Source: Campylobacter vicugnae
GTDB taxonomy: Bacteria; Campylobacterota; Campylobacteria; Campylobacterales; Campylobacteraceae
DNA length: 64,000 nucleotides
Reading direction: 5' to 3'
Assembly: GCF_002139875.1 (NCBI RefSeq)
Contig: NZ_CP018793.1
Coordinates: forward strand, 496,001 to 560,000
The first letter of the stretch is position 1. Each line of letters opens with the position of its first letter. The notes beneath the pieces are model-generated. The model saw nothing but the letters and a program-made list of their open reading frames with translations. It was not told where the DNA came from and did no database searches. Positions 33,681-45,187 of the stretch are shown here, in pieces. The position numbers and the translations under genes are program-made.

Positions 33681-34925
33681 ATGAATATTTTAGTTATCGG
33701 AAGTGGCGGTAGAGAGTATGCTATAGGATTAAGATTGACTCAAGATAGCACAAAACACAATCTGTTTTTTGCGCCTGGCAATGGAGCGACTGCGAATTTG
33801 GGTCAAAATGTGGATATTAAAGATTTTAATGAATTAGCTAAATTTGCAATTGAAAATAAAATAGAACTTACTATAGTAGGACCTGAAAATGCTCTAAGTG
33901 ATGGAGTAGTTGATATATTTAAAGCTAATAATCTAAATATTTTTGGCCCATCTCGTGCTGCTGCAAGATTGGAAAGCTCAAAAGCCTATATGAAGGAATT
34001 CTTAGATAAAAATAATATAAGAACAGCAAGATTTATAAATACAAATAATTATGAAGAAGCAGCAAAATTTATAGATACTTTAGGTGATATAGTAGTAGTA
34101 AAAGCTGATGGTTTATGTGCTGGCAAAGGCGTAATAATAGCTAAAAGCAAAGATGAGGCTAAGAGTGCTGCAAGAGATATGCTAAGTGGGCAGAGTTTTG
34201 GCGAGGCTGGTGAGAGAATTGTAGTTGAGGAGTTTTTAGATGGCTTTGAGCTTAGCTTCTTTGCTATATGTGATGGTAGTAGCTTTGTCTCTTTACCAGT
34301 AGCACAAGATCACAAAAGACTTTTAAGTAATGATGAAGGGCCAAACACCGGTGGAATGGGTGCTTATGCTCCAAGTCCATTAGCAAATAATGAGCTAATT
34401 AAAAGAGTAGAAAAAGAGATAGTAGAACCAACTCTTAAAGGAATGCAAAATGAAAATGCTCCATTTTGCGGTGTTTTATTTGTAGGATTAATGATAGTAA
34501 ATGAAACTCCTTATGTTTTAGAATTTAATGTAAGATTTGGTGATCCTGAGTGCGAGGTTTTAATGCCTCTTATTAGTGGTGAATTAGGAGAGATTTTACA
34601 TAGTGCTGCTCTTGGAAAGCTAAGCAAATTTGAGCTTAAAAATGAGTATGCTGTAGGAGTGGTGTTGGCTAGTAAAGATTATCCATATAAAAGTAGTCCA
34701 GCTGCAAAAATAAGCGTAGAAAATATACCACAAAACTCACATATAGCATATGCTGGAGTATCTTTAATTGATGGTGAATTATATGCAACAGGTGGTAGAG
34801 TATTAGTAGCTGTAGGTAGTGGAGCAAGTGTAAAAGAGGCTAGAGATAGAGCCTATGAACTGACTAAAAATATTCAATTTGATGGTATGCAATACCGTGA
34901 TGATATCGGATATCAGGCGCTTTAA
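33681..34925 (+). CDS. purD: Phosphoribosylamine-glycine ligase (GARS)
   Basis: 414 residues with the ATP-grasp fold: [16 protein letters not shown] at the N-terminus, [68 protein letters not shown] and [14 protein letters not shown]. It makes glycinamide ribonucleotide in purine synthesis. The stop overlaps the next start (TAATG). Confidence 0.97.
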   Translation: MNILVIGSGGREYAIGLRLTQDSTKHNLFFAPGNGATANLGQNVDIKDFNELAKFAIENKIELTIVGPENALSDGVVDIFKANNLNIFGPSRAAARLESSKAYMKEFLDKNNIRTARFINTNNYEEAAKFIDTLGDIVVVKADGLCAGKGVIIAKSKDEAKSAARDMLSGQSFGEAGERIVVEEFLDGFELSFFAICDGSSFVSLPVAQDHKRLLSNDEGPNTGGMGAYAPSPLANNELIKRVEKEIVEPTLKGMQNENAPFCGVLFVGLMIVNETPYVLEFNVRFGDPECEVLMPLISGELGEILHSAALGKLSKFELKNEYAVGVVLASKDYPYKSSPAAKISVENIPQNSHIAYAGVSLIDGELYATGGRVLVAVGSGASVKEARDRAYELTKNIQFDGMQYRDDIGYQAL

Positions 34926-35383
34926 TGAGAGAGAGCTTAGAAGAAAAACTATATAGAGAAAATATCACTATAGCTAGTATAAATAGGCGCGTATTAGCAT
35001 ATGCTATTGATGATATTATTATATCTGTACTGTTTATGTTGATTTATTGGGATTTTATTTCTAGTGCCAGTGAGGTTGGAGTTGAAGCTGTATTATCTGC
35101 TATATCGAATTTATTTTGGCAGATTACAGTGATGAAGGTTGCCTATCATACATTTTTTATATGGTATTATGCTGCTACGCCTGGTAAGATGTTATGCAAA
35201 ATTGTCTGCATAGATACAGTAATGCTCTCTAGACCAAGCCTTAGTAGTAGTTTTCTTAGGGCGTGTGTGAGACTTTTGAGCGAGTCTTTATTTTACATTG
35301 GGTTTTTGTGGGCGCTTGGAAATCAACAGCGTCAAACCTGGCAAGATAAACTAGCCAAGACTGTAGTTTGTAATGCGTATTAG
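34925..35383 (+). CDS. RDD family membrane protein
   Basis: 152 residues, three membrane segments. The RDD pattern is visible: NRRVLAYAIDDIIISVLF (Arg and the Asp-Asp pair), then YAATPGKMLCKIVCID in the middle. Function unknown in most members; some are ion exchangers. Located between purD and lptD with overlaps on both sides. Confidence 0.85.
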   Translation: MRESLEEKLYRENITIASINRRVLAYAIDDIIISVLFMLIYWDFISSASEVGVEAVLSAISNLFWQITVMKVAYHTFFIWYYAATPGKMLCKIVCIDTVMLSRPSLSSSFLRACVRLLSESLFYIGFLWALGNQQRQTWQDKLAKTVVCNAY

Positions 35384-37556
35384 ATTACTAGCATTTGCTG
35401 GGCTTTTGTGTAGTGAGCTTTTTGGCAATATAGAAAATGTCGAATTCTTAGCTAGCGATGTGCAAAAAAATGGTGATATTATAACTGCTAAAGGCAATGT
35501 ATTGCTCTATTCTCAAAACTACTTAGCTAGTGCAGATAGTGCAAAATATGACCAAAAAAGTAATATTATAGAGCTATTTGGCAATGTTAGCTTAATGCGT
35601 GGTCAGTATGAGACAAGTCGCTCAGAGTATGCCAAAATAGATTTAGCTACTAATGAGATGAGCTTTACAAATAGCTTTGTAATGGATAAGAAAAAAGAGA
35701 TCTGGCTCCAAAGCGATGAGAGTTGTAATAGCGATGAAAAGATAAGCGTAACTAACTCTATTGTATCAAGCTGTAATGTTAGCGATCCAGATTGGCATAT
35801 AGGATTTAGTAGCGGTGAATTAAATAAACAAAGCAAATTTTTGCATCTTTACAATCCTGTATTTTATGTTAAAAACACCCCTGTGATGTATCTACCATAT
35901 TTTGGTTTTAGTACCGATAAGACTAGAAGAACTGGACTTTTAACTCCACAATTATCATATAATGGCGATGAAGGACTAGTATATTTACAGCCAATTTATA
36001 TTGCTGAGTATAATGAATGGGATTTGGAATTTGATCCGCAAATTCGCACTAATAGAGGTCTTGGATTATACTCTACATTTAGATTTGCTGATTCGCCATA
36101 TTCTAATGGATATATTCGTGGCGGTATATTTGAAGAAAGAAGTAAATATAAGCAAAAAGAGAATCTTAAAAATAAGCAACATAGTGGCATAGAGTTAGGA
36201 TATGATAGAGATAGACTTGTTAGCTATTTGATAGATGGTGATTTTAAAGAGGGCTTATGGCTTGAGTTTGTAAATTTAAATGATATTGATTATTTAAATT
36301 TGCGTGGTAGAGATGAAGGCAATCACGATTCATTGGTTCAATCAAAACTAAATTATTTTATCACAACTGATAATCACTATCTTGGTTTATATGCTAAATA
36401 CTATATAGATACTGCTAAAATCGGTACTAGATATGGCAATGACGATACCTTGCAAGAGATACCAAAGATTCAATATCATAGCTTTTTTAATACATTTATA
36501 GTGCCAAATTTGACCTATTCATTTGATTTTAAATACCATAACTACACTAGAGAGATTGGAGCTAGTGCAAATCAATATGAGATAGATATTCCTCTTGGAT
36601 TGCAGTTTGGATTATTTGATGATTATGTAAATTTATATATTAGTGAAAATTTATACGCATCACATGTTGATTATAATAATGCTAAATATTATGATGGCAG
36701 TGGTTTTTATGACAACAATTATGATGATCTTATCAATCACTATCATAGAATTTTATTAGAAAATGATATGGCTAGAGCATTTAGTAATTTTTATCATACT
36801 TTAAATTTTAAATTTGATTATATTAAGCCAGGATACAATAATGGCGATATCAATGAAAAACTCTTAAAATACTATTTAATCAAAGATGGAGTAAATTATA
36901 ACCCTAGTAATTTAGCGCTATTTGAAGATAATTTTATAGATAGAGCGTCTAATATATATACAACTGAAAGATTAGGATTTGAAGGTTCGCAATTTTTTTA
37001 TAACTCACATGGGCAAAAGATATTAAGGCATAGCATCAAACAAAGTTATGATTTTGATAATGATGATATGGAGAGCTTGGAAAATAGGCTAAATTTATAT
37101 TATGGTAATTTTGATTTTGCTAATAAGATAGAGTACTCTTATATAGATCATGATCTTTCAAAAATTCAAACCGGTGCCTTATATAACGGTAATAAAATTG
37201 GTCTAAGATTATGGCATACATATGATAAAAACTACCGTGATGGCGATGCATATGATCAAGAGAACTATTTAAGCAGTGATGTAACTCTTAAATTGCCATT
37301 TAATTATGAGCTTTTTGCTGGAATAGATTATGATTTAAAAAAAGATTATACCAAAATGTGGCAAAGTGGAATCCACTATAAAAGAAAATGTTGGGATTAT
37401 AGTTTAATTTATAAAGAAGATATTGAGCCTAAAAATACAAGTGCAGGCTTAGAGTCAAAAAAAAGCCAAGGGGTATATTTATACTTTAGCTTCTATCCAC
37501 TAGGTGAAGTTGGGTATGACTTTTCTATAGAACAAGAAAAAGAGGCACTAAATTGA
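35373..37556 (+). CDS. lptD: LPS-assembly protein LptD
   Basis: 727 residues. A short signal sequence (LLAFAGLLCSELFGN), an LptA-like N-terminal domain (LASDVQKNGDIITAKGNVLL, SADSAKYDQKSNIIELFGNV), then a large beta barrel beginning near YLPYFGFSTDKTRRTGLL. It inserts LPS into the outer leaflet with LptE. Cysteines near residues 115-135 (ESCNSDEK, SSCNVSD) and in KRKCWDY at the C-terminus could make the domain-joining disulfide. It overlaps the preceding RDD gene by 11 bp. Confidence 0.93.
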   Translation: MRIRLLAFAGLLCSELFGNIENVEFLASDVQKNGDIITAKGNVLLYSQNYLASADSAKYDQKSNIIELFGNVSLMRGQYETSRSEYAKIDLATNEMSFTNSFVMDKKKEIWLQSDESCNSDEKISVTNSIVSSCNVSDPDWHIGFSSGELNKQSKFLHLYNPVFYVKNTPVMYLPYFGFSTDKTRRTGLLTPQLSYNGDEGLVYLQPIYIAEYNEWDLEFDPQIRTNRGLGLYSTFRFADSPYSNGYIRGGIFEERSKYKQKENLKNKQHSGIELGYDRDRLVSYLIDGDFKEGLWLEFVNLNDIDYLNLRGRDEGNHDSLVQSKLNYFITTDNHYLGLYAKYYIDTAKIGTRYGNDDTLQEIPKIQYHSFFNTFIVPNLTYSFDFKYHNYTREIGASANQYEIDIPLGLQFGLFDDYVNLYISENLYASHVDYNNAKYYDGSGFYDNNYDDLINHYHRILLENDMARAFSNFYHTLNFKFDYIKPGYNNGDINEKLLKYYLIKDGVNYNPSNLALFEDNFIDRASNIYTTERLGFEGSQFFYNSHGQKILRHSIKQSYDFDNDDMESLENRLNLYYGNFDFANKIEYSYIDHDLSKIQTGALYNGNKIGLRLWHTYDKNYRDGDAYDQENYLSSDVTLKLPFNYELFAGIDYDLKKDYTKMWQSGIHYKRKCWDYSLIYKEDIEPKNTSAGLESKKSQGVYLYFSFYPLGEVGYDFSIEQEKEALN

Positions 37557-38248
37557 TAAATCCAAATGATCTTAAATTTCAAGACGAATTAGATGCTGCT
37601 AGCAAGCTACTAGAGGCTTTACCTCAAAAAGAGCTAATAGATGGTGATTTTGTCGTAGTATGCTCATCTTTAGATAGTGTGGTTTTAGCCAATGAAGTAG
37701 CTAGTAGTCTTGATCTTAGCTATGAGTTGCTCTTTAGCGAGAGGCTTTATGCGCCAAATAATCCTGAGTGTGAAATTGCTATAGTTAGTGAGACTGAGGA
37801 GATTGTTTATAGCAGTGAATTGGTTAATGCTTTTGATATAAGCTTAGATTTTATTTATGGTGAAGCACACCGTAAATATGAAGAAAAAATTTTAAAAAAT
37901 GTTTATAAATATCGCAAAGGTAAGCTTTTAGAAAATCTTCAAGGTAGAAATATTTTATTAGTTGATTTAGGATGTCAAACAGGTATTACAGCACTTGTAT
38001 GTATTAAATCGTTAATAAATTTAAATGTAAAATCTATAATATATGGCACTCCACTTATAGCAGCTGATATATTATCATACTTTAATACCTTGGTTGATAG
38101 TTTATATTATGCTAAAAAGATAAGCAATTTTGTGGATGTAGATTTTTATTACAATTCTAGAGTTGCAGTAGAATCAGCCATGTCTATTTTAGAAGATAGT
38201 CCGCACTATTTACCACTACAAAAAATACAAAAATCAAAGGAGATATAA
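37553..38248 (+). CDS. Phosphoribosyltransferase-like protein
   Basis: 231 residues from TTG 37553 inside the lptD stop. The middle and C-terminal parts resemble a type I PRTase fold (NILLVDLGCQTGITALVCIKSL at the place of the PRPP loop), but the usual acidic pair D-D/E before the loop is reduced to V-D-L. Members of this kind lie near pnp in Campylobacter. It may bind a nucleotide without catalysing transfer. Followed directly by pnp without a gap. Confidence 0.55.
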   Translation: MINPNDLKFQDELDAASKLLEALPQKELIDGDFVVVCSSLDSVVLANEVASSLDLSYELLFSERLYAPNNPECEIAIVSETEEIVYSSELVNAFDISLDFIYGEAHRKYEEKILKNVYKYRKGKLLENLQGRNILLVDLGCQTGITALVCIKSLINLNVKSIIYGTPLIAADILSYFNTLVDSLYYAKKISNFVDVDFYYNSRVAVESAMSILEDSPHYLPLQKIQKSKEI

Positions 38249-40429
38249 ATGCAGTGCAGTATAGAAGTAAATAATCAAATTCAAATTTTTGATCTAAATA
38301 AGGTCGCTAAGCAAGCTAGTGAAGCAGTGCTTTTAAGGGTAAAAAATACCGTAGTACTAGCTACAATAGCAAGAGAAGATACTCAAGTTGAAGAGGATTT
38401 TTTGCCTTTGACTGTTCAGTATTTAGAAAAGCAATATGCAGCTGGTAGAATTCCTGGCGGATATGTAAAGCGTGAGACAAAGCCAGGAGATTTTGAAACT
38501 CTTACTAGTCGTATAATAGATAGAAGTCTTCGTCCGTTATTTCCAAAAGGCTATGCCTATCCTACTCAAATAGTAGTTATGGTATTAAGTGCTGATCCTG
38601 AGGTGGATTTACAAGTTGTAGGATTAAATGCTGCAAGTGTAGCTTTGTATTTAAGCGATATTCCAGTTGAGCGTCCAGTATGCGGGGTTAGGGTTGGACA
38701 TATTGATGGAGAGTTTGTGTTAAATCCTAGTAATTCAGAGCTTAAAAAATCCACACTTGATCTATATGTAGCTGGGGTTAAAGATGAGCTTTTGATGATT
38801 GAGATGAGAAGCTTGCCGACACTAACTAATGATATAACCTCTATGATAGCGATGGATCCAGTAGTAGATATGGGTCTATGTAGTGAGTTTATTCAAAAGC
38901 AATCGATGAATGAATTTGATGAATCTAAGATGCTTGAAGCGATTAAATTTGCAAATGAGGCTATATTAAATGGTTCTAACGCTTATGAAGAGGCATTTAA
39001 AGAGTATAAAAAGACTCCAGCGCAATTAGAGTATAAAAGCGAAATAGAAAATAGCGATATTGCAATATATATAGATGAGTTTTATAAAACTGAAGTTAAA
39101 AATGCTATAAATCAGATGGCAAAAAGTGAAAGAGCAAGTGAATTAGTTAAAATAGCTAATCAAATTGCCCTTAGCGATACAGCTATAAGCGAAGGCTGGG
39201 ATAAGGATTTAATACTAAATATATTAGGTAAATATAAGAAAAAAATTGTAAGAGAACAGATAATAAATGAATCAAAAAGAGCTGATGGTAGAGGGCTTAA
39301 AGATGTTCGTCCAATTAGTATCGAGACAAATATACTACCAAATGCACACGGTAGCTGTCTATTTACAAGAGGACAAACACAAGCTTTAGTAGTAGCAACT
39401 TTAGGTACTGATAATGATGCTCAAATGAGTGAGTTATTAACAGAAAAGACAGCTGTAGCAGATAAATTTATGTTTAACTATAATTTTCCAGGCTTTAGCG
39501 TAGGTGAGGCTAGCCCTATTAAGGCTCCAGGTCGTAGAGAACTAGGTCATGGTAATCTAGCCAAAAGAGCACTCTACCCAAGTATAGATCTAGATAGTCC
39601 ATATTCTATTAGATTAGTAAGCGAAATTTTAGAGAGCAACGGATCAAGTTCTATGGCTAGTGTATGCGGTGGCTCTTTAGCACTTAGAGCCGCTGGAGTA
39701 CAAAGTTGTAAGCTAATAGCAGGTGTGGCTATGGGGCTTGTATTTGAAGGTGATAAGCATGCTGTATTAACTGATATTATGGGGCTAGAAGATCATGATG
39801 GCGATATGGACTTTAAGGTAGCAGGTAGCAAAGATGGTATTACAGCACTACAAATGGATATAAAACTTGGTGGCATTAGCCATGAGGTTTTAAAAGAGGC
39901 TTTATTACAAGCTAAAGAGGCTAGAGAGCATATTTTAAATATTATGCAAGAGGCTAATAATAATATAGTAATTAATGAAGATATTTTACCAAAATTAGAG
40001 CTATTTAGTGTAGATCCATCAAAGATTGTTGATATCATCGGCCAAGCTGGAAAAACTATCAAAGAGATAATTGAGAAATTTGATGTAAGCATTGATTTAG
40101 ATAGAGAAAAGGGCGAGGTTAAAGTAGCTGGTTCGCAAAAAGGCAAGGTTGAAGCAGCCAAAGAGTATATAATCCAAATTACACAAAAAGATTTAAAAAC
40201 AAGAGGTGGTAAAAAAGAGGTTAAAAATATAGATAATTTTAAAATTGGAGAGGAATTTGATGGAGAGATTAAAAAGATAGCTACTTTTGGTGCTTTTGTC
40301 TCTTTAAGAGATGGAGTAGATGGTCTTCTTCATATCTCAAAAATTAAATCACCTATTAAAGAAGGTGATCGCATTAAAGTAAAAGTAAGCGAGATAAAAG
40401 CTGGTAAAATCTCGCTAGATTTAATTTAA
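38249..40429 (+). CDS. pnp: Polyribonucleotide nucleotidyltransferase
   Basis: 726 residues. Two RNase PH cores (first with [19 protein letters not shown] and [15 protein letters not shown], second with GRREIGHG-like [17 protein letters not shown] and [18 protein letters not shown]), then KH ([17 protein letters not shown]) and S1 ([20 protein letters not shown]) domains. It degrades RNA 3' to 5' by phosphorolysis and is important for cold growth in Campylobacter. Confidence 0.97.
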   Translation: MQCSIEVNNQIQIFDLNKVAKQASEAVLLRVKNTVVLATIAREDTQVEEDFLPLTVQYLEKQYAAGRIPGGYVKRETKPGDFETLTSRIIDRSLRPLFPKGYAYPTQIVVMVLSADPEVDLQVVGLNAASVALYLSDIPVERPVCGVRVGHIDGEFVLNPSNSELKKSTLDLYVAGVKDELLMIEMRSLPTLTNDITSMIAMDPVVDMGLCSEFIQKQSMNEFDESKMLEAIKFANEAILNGSNAYEEAFKEYKKTPAQLEYKSEIENSDIAIYIDEFYKTEVKNAINQMAKSERASELVKIANQIALSDTAISEGWDKDLILNILGKYKKKIVREQIINESKRADGRGLKDVRPISIETNILPNAHGSCLFTRGQTQALVVATLGTDNDAQMSELLTEKTAVADKFMFNYNFPGFSVGEASPIKAPGRRELGHGNLAKRALYPSIDLDSPYSIRLVSEILESNGSSSMASVCGGSLALRAAGVQSCKLIAGVAMGLVFEGDKHAVLTDIMGLEDHDGDMDFKVAGSKDGITALQMDIKLGGISHEVLKEALLQAKEAREHILNIMQEANNNIVINEDILPKLELFSVDPSKIVDIIGQAGKTIKEIIEKFDVSIDLDREKGEVKVAGSQKGKVEAAKEYIIQITQKDLKTRGGKKEVKNIDNFKIGEEFDGEIKKIATFGAFVSLRDGVDGLLHISKIKSPIKEGDRIKVKVSEIKAGKISLDLI

Positions 40430-40440
40430 AAGGAGTACTT

Positions 40441-41283
40441 ATGAATATCAAAAAAATATTTTGTCCATTAGTTAATAATGATGAAATACAAAATCATATT
40501 TATGGCGGCTTGCTTATTGCTAAGGAATTTGGTGCTCATATAGATTTTTTATCTTCTCAGATAGATCTTGAGTTAATATCAAATTTAGATATGACAATTA
40601 GTAGAAGCAATATGTTTGAGTCTTTAAAAGGTGCTTTTGCAACAGAATTAAATGAACAAAAAAATAAAAATTATGAAATTTTTAAAAGTGTTTGCAAGGA
40701 GCTAGGTGTAAGTATTGGCAATGTAGCTGGAGTGCCTAGTGCAAATTTTGAAACTCAAAATGGTATTAGAAGTCGTGTGTATGAGTATGAAGCAAAATTT
40801 TGCGATTTAGTTGTATCTGCGTGTCCGGTACATGGCGAGGCTACATCTACATTTGATGCAACTGTAATTAATAGTGGTAAAAATGCTATTATCATCCCAA
40901 ATGAGATGAAAAAATTTAGTATGGATAATATATTAATTGGCTGGAATGGCACTACAAGTATCTCAAGAAGTTTAACAAACTCTATAAATATTTTAAAAAG
41001 AGCAAAAAATATTCATATTATAGTAACTAAAAAATATGATGATACAGCTTTAAACGCTAAATCAAAACTACTTGAATATCTAAAGTATCATGATATCAAT
41101 GCTACATTTGAGGTGGTTACTACTACAAATATACCAGGAGAGGCTTTATTAGAAAATACACTAAAAGGCGAATTTGATATGGTTATAGCTAGTAGCTATG
41201 GAGAAAATGGGGTAAAAGAGATATTCTTAGGTGGTAGCACGAAGCATTTCTTAGAAAATACTCCAGTGCCAGTGTTTATGTAG
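40441..41283 (+). CDS. Universal stress protein family protein, two domains
   Basis: 280 residues with two UspA-like halves; the second has the nucleotide-loop type sequence DMVIASSYGENGVKEIFLGGSTKHFLENTPVPVFM (G-2x-G-9x-G[S/T]). The first half ends with VHGEATSTFDATVINSGKNAIII. Tandem Usp proteins bind ATP or AMP and are induced by stress; no more specific role can be inferred. Starts 11 bp after pnp behind AAAGGAG. Confidence 0.85.
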   Translation: MNIKKIFCPLVNNDEIQNHIYGGLLIAKEFGAHIDFLSSQIDLELISNLDMTISRSNMFESLKGAFATELNEQKNKNYEIFKSVCKELGVSIGNVAGVPSANFETQNGIRSRVYEYEAKFCDLVVSACPVHGEATSTFDATVINSGKNAIIIPNEMKKFSMDNILIGWNGTTSISRSLTNSINILKRAKNIHIIVTKKYDDTALNAKSKLLEYLKYHDINATFEVVTTTNIPGEALLENTLKGEFDMVIASSYGENGVKEIFLGGSTKHFLENTPVPVFM

Positions 41284-41284
41284 T

Positions 41285-41644
41285 TTAAAAGCTATTTTTT
41301 GGGTCATTTTGGTGATTGTTTGTCCATTTTAGCATAGTTCCTCCTAACATATGGAAGTGTAAATGCATCACCTCTTGGCCGCTATTTTCACCACAATTAG
41401 TTACTAAGCGATATCCAGTTTTATCCACGCCAATTGCTATTGCAACTTCTTGGATAAATTTTGTCATCTCACCCATTAATGCTGGATCCATCTCTTGAAA
41501 ATTTTCATAGTGCTTTTTAGGGATTATTAAGATATGCACAGGCGCTTTAGGATTTATATCATGAAATGCTAAAAATTTGTCATTTTCTAAAACCTTATTT
41601 GAAGGTATCTCACCAGCTACAATCTTATCAAAAATGCAAGACAT
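41285..41644 (-). CDS. HIT family (HinT-type) nucleotide hydrolase
   Basis: 119 residues with the histidine triad VMHLHFHMLGG at the C-terminus and the N-terminal CIFDKIVAGEIPSNKV. HinT proteins hydrolyse nucleoside phosphoramidates, such as AMP-lysine. Its stop codon ends 2 bp from the Usp gene, convergently. Confidence 0.95.
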   Translation of the reverse strand: MSCIFDKIVAGEIPSNKVLENDKFLAFHDINPKAPVHILIIPKKHYENFQEMDPALMGEMTKFIQEVAIAIGVDKTGYRLVTNCGENSGQEVMHLHFHMLGGTMLKWTNNHQNDPKNSF

Positions 41645-41826
41645 TATTAAACTCCTAGATTAAATTTAGCTATATTATATCAGATAATTTTATATAATTT
41701 TCTATAAAATTGAATAATTTTTTGATTTTTTTAAAGCCATTAAATCTTTTAAAATGGTAAAATTTTGCCTAGTTGTGATTATAAATTTAAGCAATTAGTA
41801 TCAATTTATTTTAATTAAATTTTAGA

Positions 41827-41832
41827 TACAAT
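41827..41832 (+). promoter_or_regulatory. Candidate -10 box for pheS
   Basis: TACAAT, 29 bp before the TTG start, in a 217-bp AT-rich spacer that otherwise holds no gene. Confidence 0.45.
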
Positions 41833-41861
41833 AAAGATTAAATTTAGTTAAGGAATATAGT

Positions 41862-42854
41862 TTGCAAGATATTATTACTAAAATCGACTCAGCTGTAAGC
41901 TTAGATGAGTTGGAACAAATTCGGCTTGAACTATTTGGTAAAAAGGGTAGTATTACGGCTGAATTTACTAGATTAAAAGATGTTGAGCCTGAGAATAAAA
42001 AGGCTTATGCACAAAGTTTAAATATTAAAAGAGATACTTTAACTGCAAAGTTAAATGAGAAAAAAGCTGTTCTTGAGAGCGAGTATATTAAGGCTAAGAT
42101 GAAGAGTGAAGCTATTGATATTTCACTATTTAATGAACCACTTTCTACTGGTGCGTTACATCCGGTGATGGAGACAATGGATAAGATTATTGAATATTTT
42201 GTAGCACAAAATTTTAGTATCGAGACTGGTCCATTAATAGAAGATGATTTTCATAATTTTGAGGCTTTGAATTTGCCTAAATATCACCCAGCAAGAGATA
42301 TGCAAGATACATTTTATCTAAAAGATTTTAGACTTCTTAGAACTCATACTAGCCCAGTTCAAGTTCGTACTATGCTAAATCAAAAACCACCAATTCGTAT
42401 GATAGCACCTGGTTCTGTTTTTCGTAGAGATTTAGATCTCACTCATACTCCGATGTTTCATCAAGTAGAAGGTCTAGTAGTAGAAGAAGAATCAAAAGTT
42501 AGCTTTGCAAATTTAAAATATATCTTAGAGGATTTTTTAAGATATATGTTTGGTGATGTTAAAGTAAGATTCCGCCCTAGCTTCTTCCCATTTACTGAGC
42601 CTAGTACAGAAGTTGATATTAGCTGTATATTTTGTAGCGGATGTGGATGTAGGGTTTGTAAGCAAACTGGCTGGCTAGAAGTGCTTGGTAGTGGCGTAGT
42701 AGATCCAAATGTATTTAAAGCAGTAGGATATAAAAATGTAAGTGGATATGCATTTGGACTTGGCGTGGAGCGTTTTGCAATGTTGCTTCATAGAATTCCT
42801 GATCTTAGAAGCTTATTTGAAGGGGATATTAGACTATTGGAGCAGTTTAAATGA
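41862..42854 (+). CDS. pheS: Phenylalanine-tRNA ligase, alpha subunit
   Basis: 330 residues from TTG 41862, preceded by AAGGA. N-terminal coiled coil (about 1-90), then the class II core with [47 protein letters not shown] and [19 protein letters not shown]. Four closely spaced cysteines ([12 protein letters not shown]) are an addition seen in some family members. The stop overlaps pheT by 4 bp. Confidence 0.97.
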   Translation: MQDIITKIDSAVSLDELEQIRLELFGKKGSITAEFTRLKDVEPENKKAYAQSLNIKRDTLTAKLNEKKAVLESEYIKAKMKSEAIDISLFNEPLSTGALHPVMETMDKIIEYFVAQNFSIETGPLIEDDFHNFEALNLPKYHPARDMQDTFYLKDFRLLRTHTSPVQVRTMLNQKPPIRMIAPGSVFRRDLDLTHTPMFHQVEGLVVEEESKVSFANLKYILEDFLRYMFGDVKVRFRPSFFPFTEPSTEVDISCIFCSGCGCRVCKQTGWLEVLGSGVVDPNVFKAVGYKNVSGYAFGLGVERFAMLLHRIPDLRSLFEGDIRLLEQFK

Positions 42855-45187
42855 TAATAAGCAAAAATTGGTTAAATGAGATTATAGATCTTTCAAATTT
42901 TAGTACAGAGCAGATCTGTGCAAAGCTAAATTCAATCGGATTAGAAGTAGATAGTGTTACTAATATAACAATACCTGATAATATTGTAGTTGGCTATGTT
43001 AAGAGTTGTGTAAAGCATGAAAATAGCGATCATTTGCATGTTTGTGAAGTAGATGTTGGCAATAAGGTTTTACAAATAGTTTGTGGTGCTAAAAATGCAA
43101 CTGCAGATATATATGTAGCTGTAGCTATGGTAGGTGCTGTAATGCCAAATGGTTTAGAGATTAAAGAGGCTAAGCTAAGAGGCGTACAAAGCAGTGGAAT
43201 GTTATGTTCATCAACAGAGCTTGGCCTACCTAAGATAAATGATGGAATTATAATATTAGATGATAGTATCGGAGAGTTAATTTTAGGTAAAGAGCTAAAA
43301 GAGTATGATGTTTTAAATGATGATATTATAGAGATTGAACTAACGCCAAATCGTGGAGATTGCTTAAGCGTTTATGGTATTGCTAGGGATTTATCAGCTG
43401 CTTTTGATATTACTATGAGAGATGCTAAGCCAAATAGCGAAGAAGATAGACAGCTTGGAATTGGTCGTTTGCTTAGTGTGCATTGTGAAGATAAAATTAG
43501 TGGAGCTTTTGCTTATAGAGCAATTGAGATTAATCAAAGTTTTAAACAAAGGGTCAAGCTAGCGCTTAGAGCTGCAATTATAGATTCAGATATGAGTACA
43601 AATTTAGAGCGTGTATTAGAGTATCTTACTCACTATACTGGAGTTATATTTAGAGCTTATGATCATGGCAAACTTGCAAATAGTAGCGATGAAAAGATAT
43701 CTTTAACAATTAAAAAATTAAGCAATGGTGCATATGGAGTTGGCTGCAATGATAAGATTTTAAGCATTGCTGGTATTAGTCAAAGTGATGAAGCTAGAGT
43801 AGATGAAAATACTAAAATTGCCATTATAGAAGCTAGTTACATAGATCCAAATTTGGTCTCAGAGGTTCTAGGCAATAATAAGGATATGAAAAAAGATGAG
43901 TTTGCTTATAGATCAACTCGTGGATCTGAGCCAAATTTAAATTATGCTATGAATATATTATTTAATCTTTTGGCTAAAAATAATAGTATATCGCCATATT
44001 CTGGCACTCAACAAGTGCAATTAGATAAGGAGCAGATTGCTATTAGTTTTAGTGCATCTGATATTAGCTCTATGATTGGTATGCAAGTAAGTAGTAGTGA
44101 TATTGCTAAAATTCTTAAAAAGCTTGGCTTTGAGATTAGTGCAAATTCTGAAAAAGAGCAAATTTATGCAAAAGTACCACTATATCGTCATGATATAGCA
44201 AATTCGCATGATATTTGCGAAGAGATTGTAAGGATTATTGGAATTGATAATATTCCAGCTCGTGCCTTAGAATATAGTGAGAAAAATCGCATAAATGATG
44301 CGTATGAAAGATATAAATTATCACGCGACATTAGACAAAAAGCAGCAAATTTAGGCTTTTTTGAAAGTGTGCATTATCTATTTGATAATCCAATTGAGCT
44401 TAAAGAGTTAGGTGTGGCTTGTTCGTCTGAAGTGCTATTAAATCCTATAAATAGCGAGTTAAGCGTATTAAAACCAACCTTAATTAATCACCTATTAAAT
44501 GCAGTTAGCTTTAATATTAAAAATTCAAAAAGATCGGTTAAATTGTTTGAATTTGGCGATGTAATTAGCAAAGATGGAATTCAAAGAGCTAAATTTGGCT
44601 TTGTATTTAGTGGGCTTTTAAGTGAGCCTACACTTTTAAATGGCGCTAAGCCAGATACAATTAATTTTATCCATTTTGCAAATTTAATTCAAAATATTTT
44701 AGGTAAAATCGAGTTAAAAAAATCAAACGATATTGGATTTTTAAGCGAATTTGAACAAGCAAAAGTATATCAAAATGGCGAATATATCGGCTATATTGGT
44801 AGAGCAAATGCGATAGTAGAACAAAGTAAAGATCTATTTACAACATATATTTGTGAAATAGATTTTGATAATTTAAAAGCAAATAAAAAATTAGCAAACC
44901 CATACTCAAAATTCCAAAGCCTAAGTAGAGATTTAAGCATTATAATGCCAAAAGATATGCCATATCTTCGCATTAAAGAGCTTATAGAAGGGTTAAATAT
45001 TAAGAGTCTTAAAGAGTTTTTACCAGTTGATATTTATGCTGATGAGAGCTTAGGTGATAATATAAGCTTAAGTGTAAAATTTACATTCCAAGATGATGCT
45101 AAAACTCTTGAAGATGAAGAGATTGTAGCTATTATGGATGAGATTTTGACAGCTTTAAAAGATAATTTAGGTATTGGATTAAGATGA
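42851..45187 (+). CDS. pheT: Phenylalanine-tRNA ligase, beta subunit
   Basis: 778 residues. The tRNA-binding domain ([22 protein letters not shown]), B3/B4 editing domain, B5 ([21 protein letters not shown] is in the early part), and C-terminal FDX-ACB domain (PKFQS-like [16 protein letters not shown]) are present. It forms the alpha2-beta2 enzyme with PheS and hydrolyses mischarged Tyr-tRNA. Overlaps aroA by 4 bp. Confidence 0.97.
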   Translation: MIISKNWLNEIIDLSNFSTEQICAKLNSIGLEVDSVTNITIPDNIVVGYVKSCVKHENSDHLHVCEVDVGNKVLQIVCGAKNATADIYVAVAMVGAVMPNGLEIKEAKLRGVQSSGMLCSSTELGLPKINDGIIILDDSIGELILGKELKEYDVLNDDIIEIELTPNRGDCLSVYGIARDLSAAFDITMRDAKPNSEEDRQLGIGRLLSVHCEDKISGAFAYRAIEINQSFKQRVKLALRAAIIDSDMSTNLERVLEYLTHYTGVIFRAYDHGKLANSSDEKISLTIKKLSNGAYGVGCNDKILSIAGISQSDEARVDENTKIAIIEASYIDPNLVSEVLGNNKDMKKDEFAYRSTRGSEPNLNYAMNILFNLLAKNNSISPYSGTQQVQLDKEQIAISFSASDISSMIGMQVSSSDIAKILKKLGFEISANSEKEQIYAKVPLYRHDIANSHDICEEIVRIIGIDNIPARALEYSEKNRINDAYERYKLSRDIRQKAANLGFFESVHYLFDNPIELKELGVACSSEVLLNPINSELSVLKPTLINHLLNAVSFNIKNSKRSVKLFEFGDVISKDGIQRAKFGFVFSGLLSEPTLLNGAKPDTINFIHFANLIQNILGKIELKKSNDIGFLSEFEQAKVYQNGEYIGYIGRANAIVEQSKDLFTTYICEIDFDNLKANKKLANPYSKFQSLSRDLSIIMPKDMPYLRIKELIEGLNIKSLKEFLPVDIYADESLGDNISLSVKFTFQDDAKTLEDEEIVAIMDEILTALKDNLGIGLR

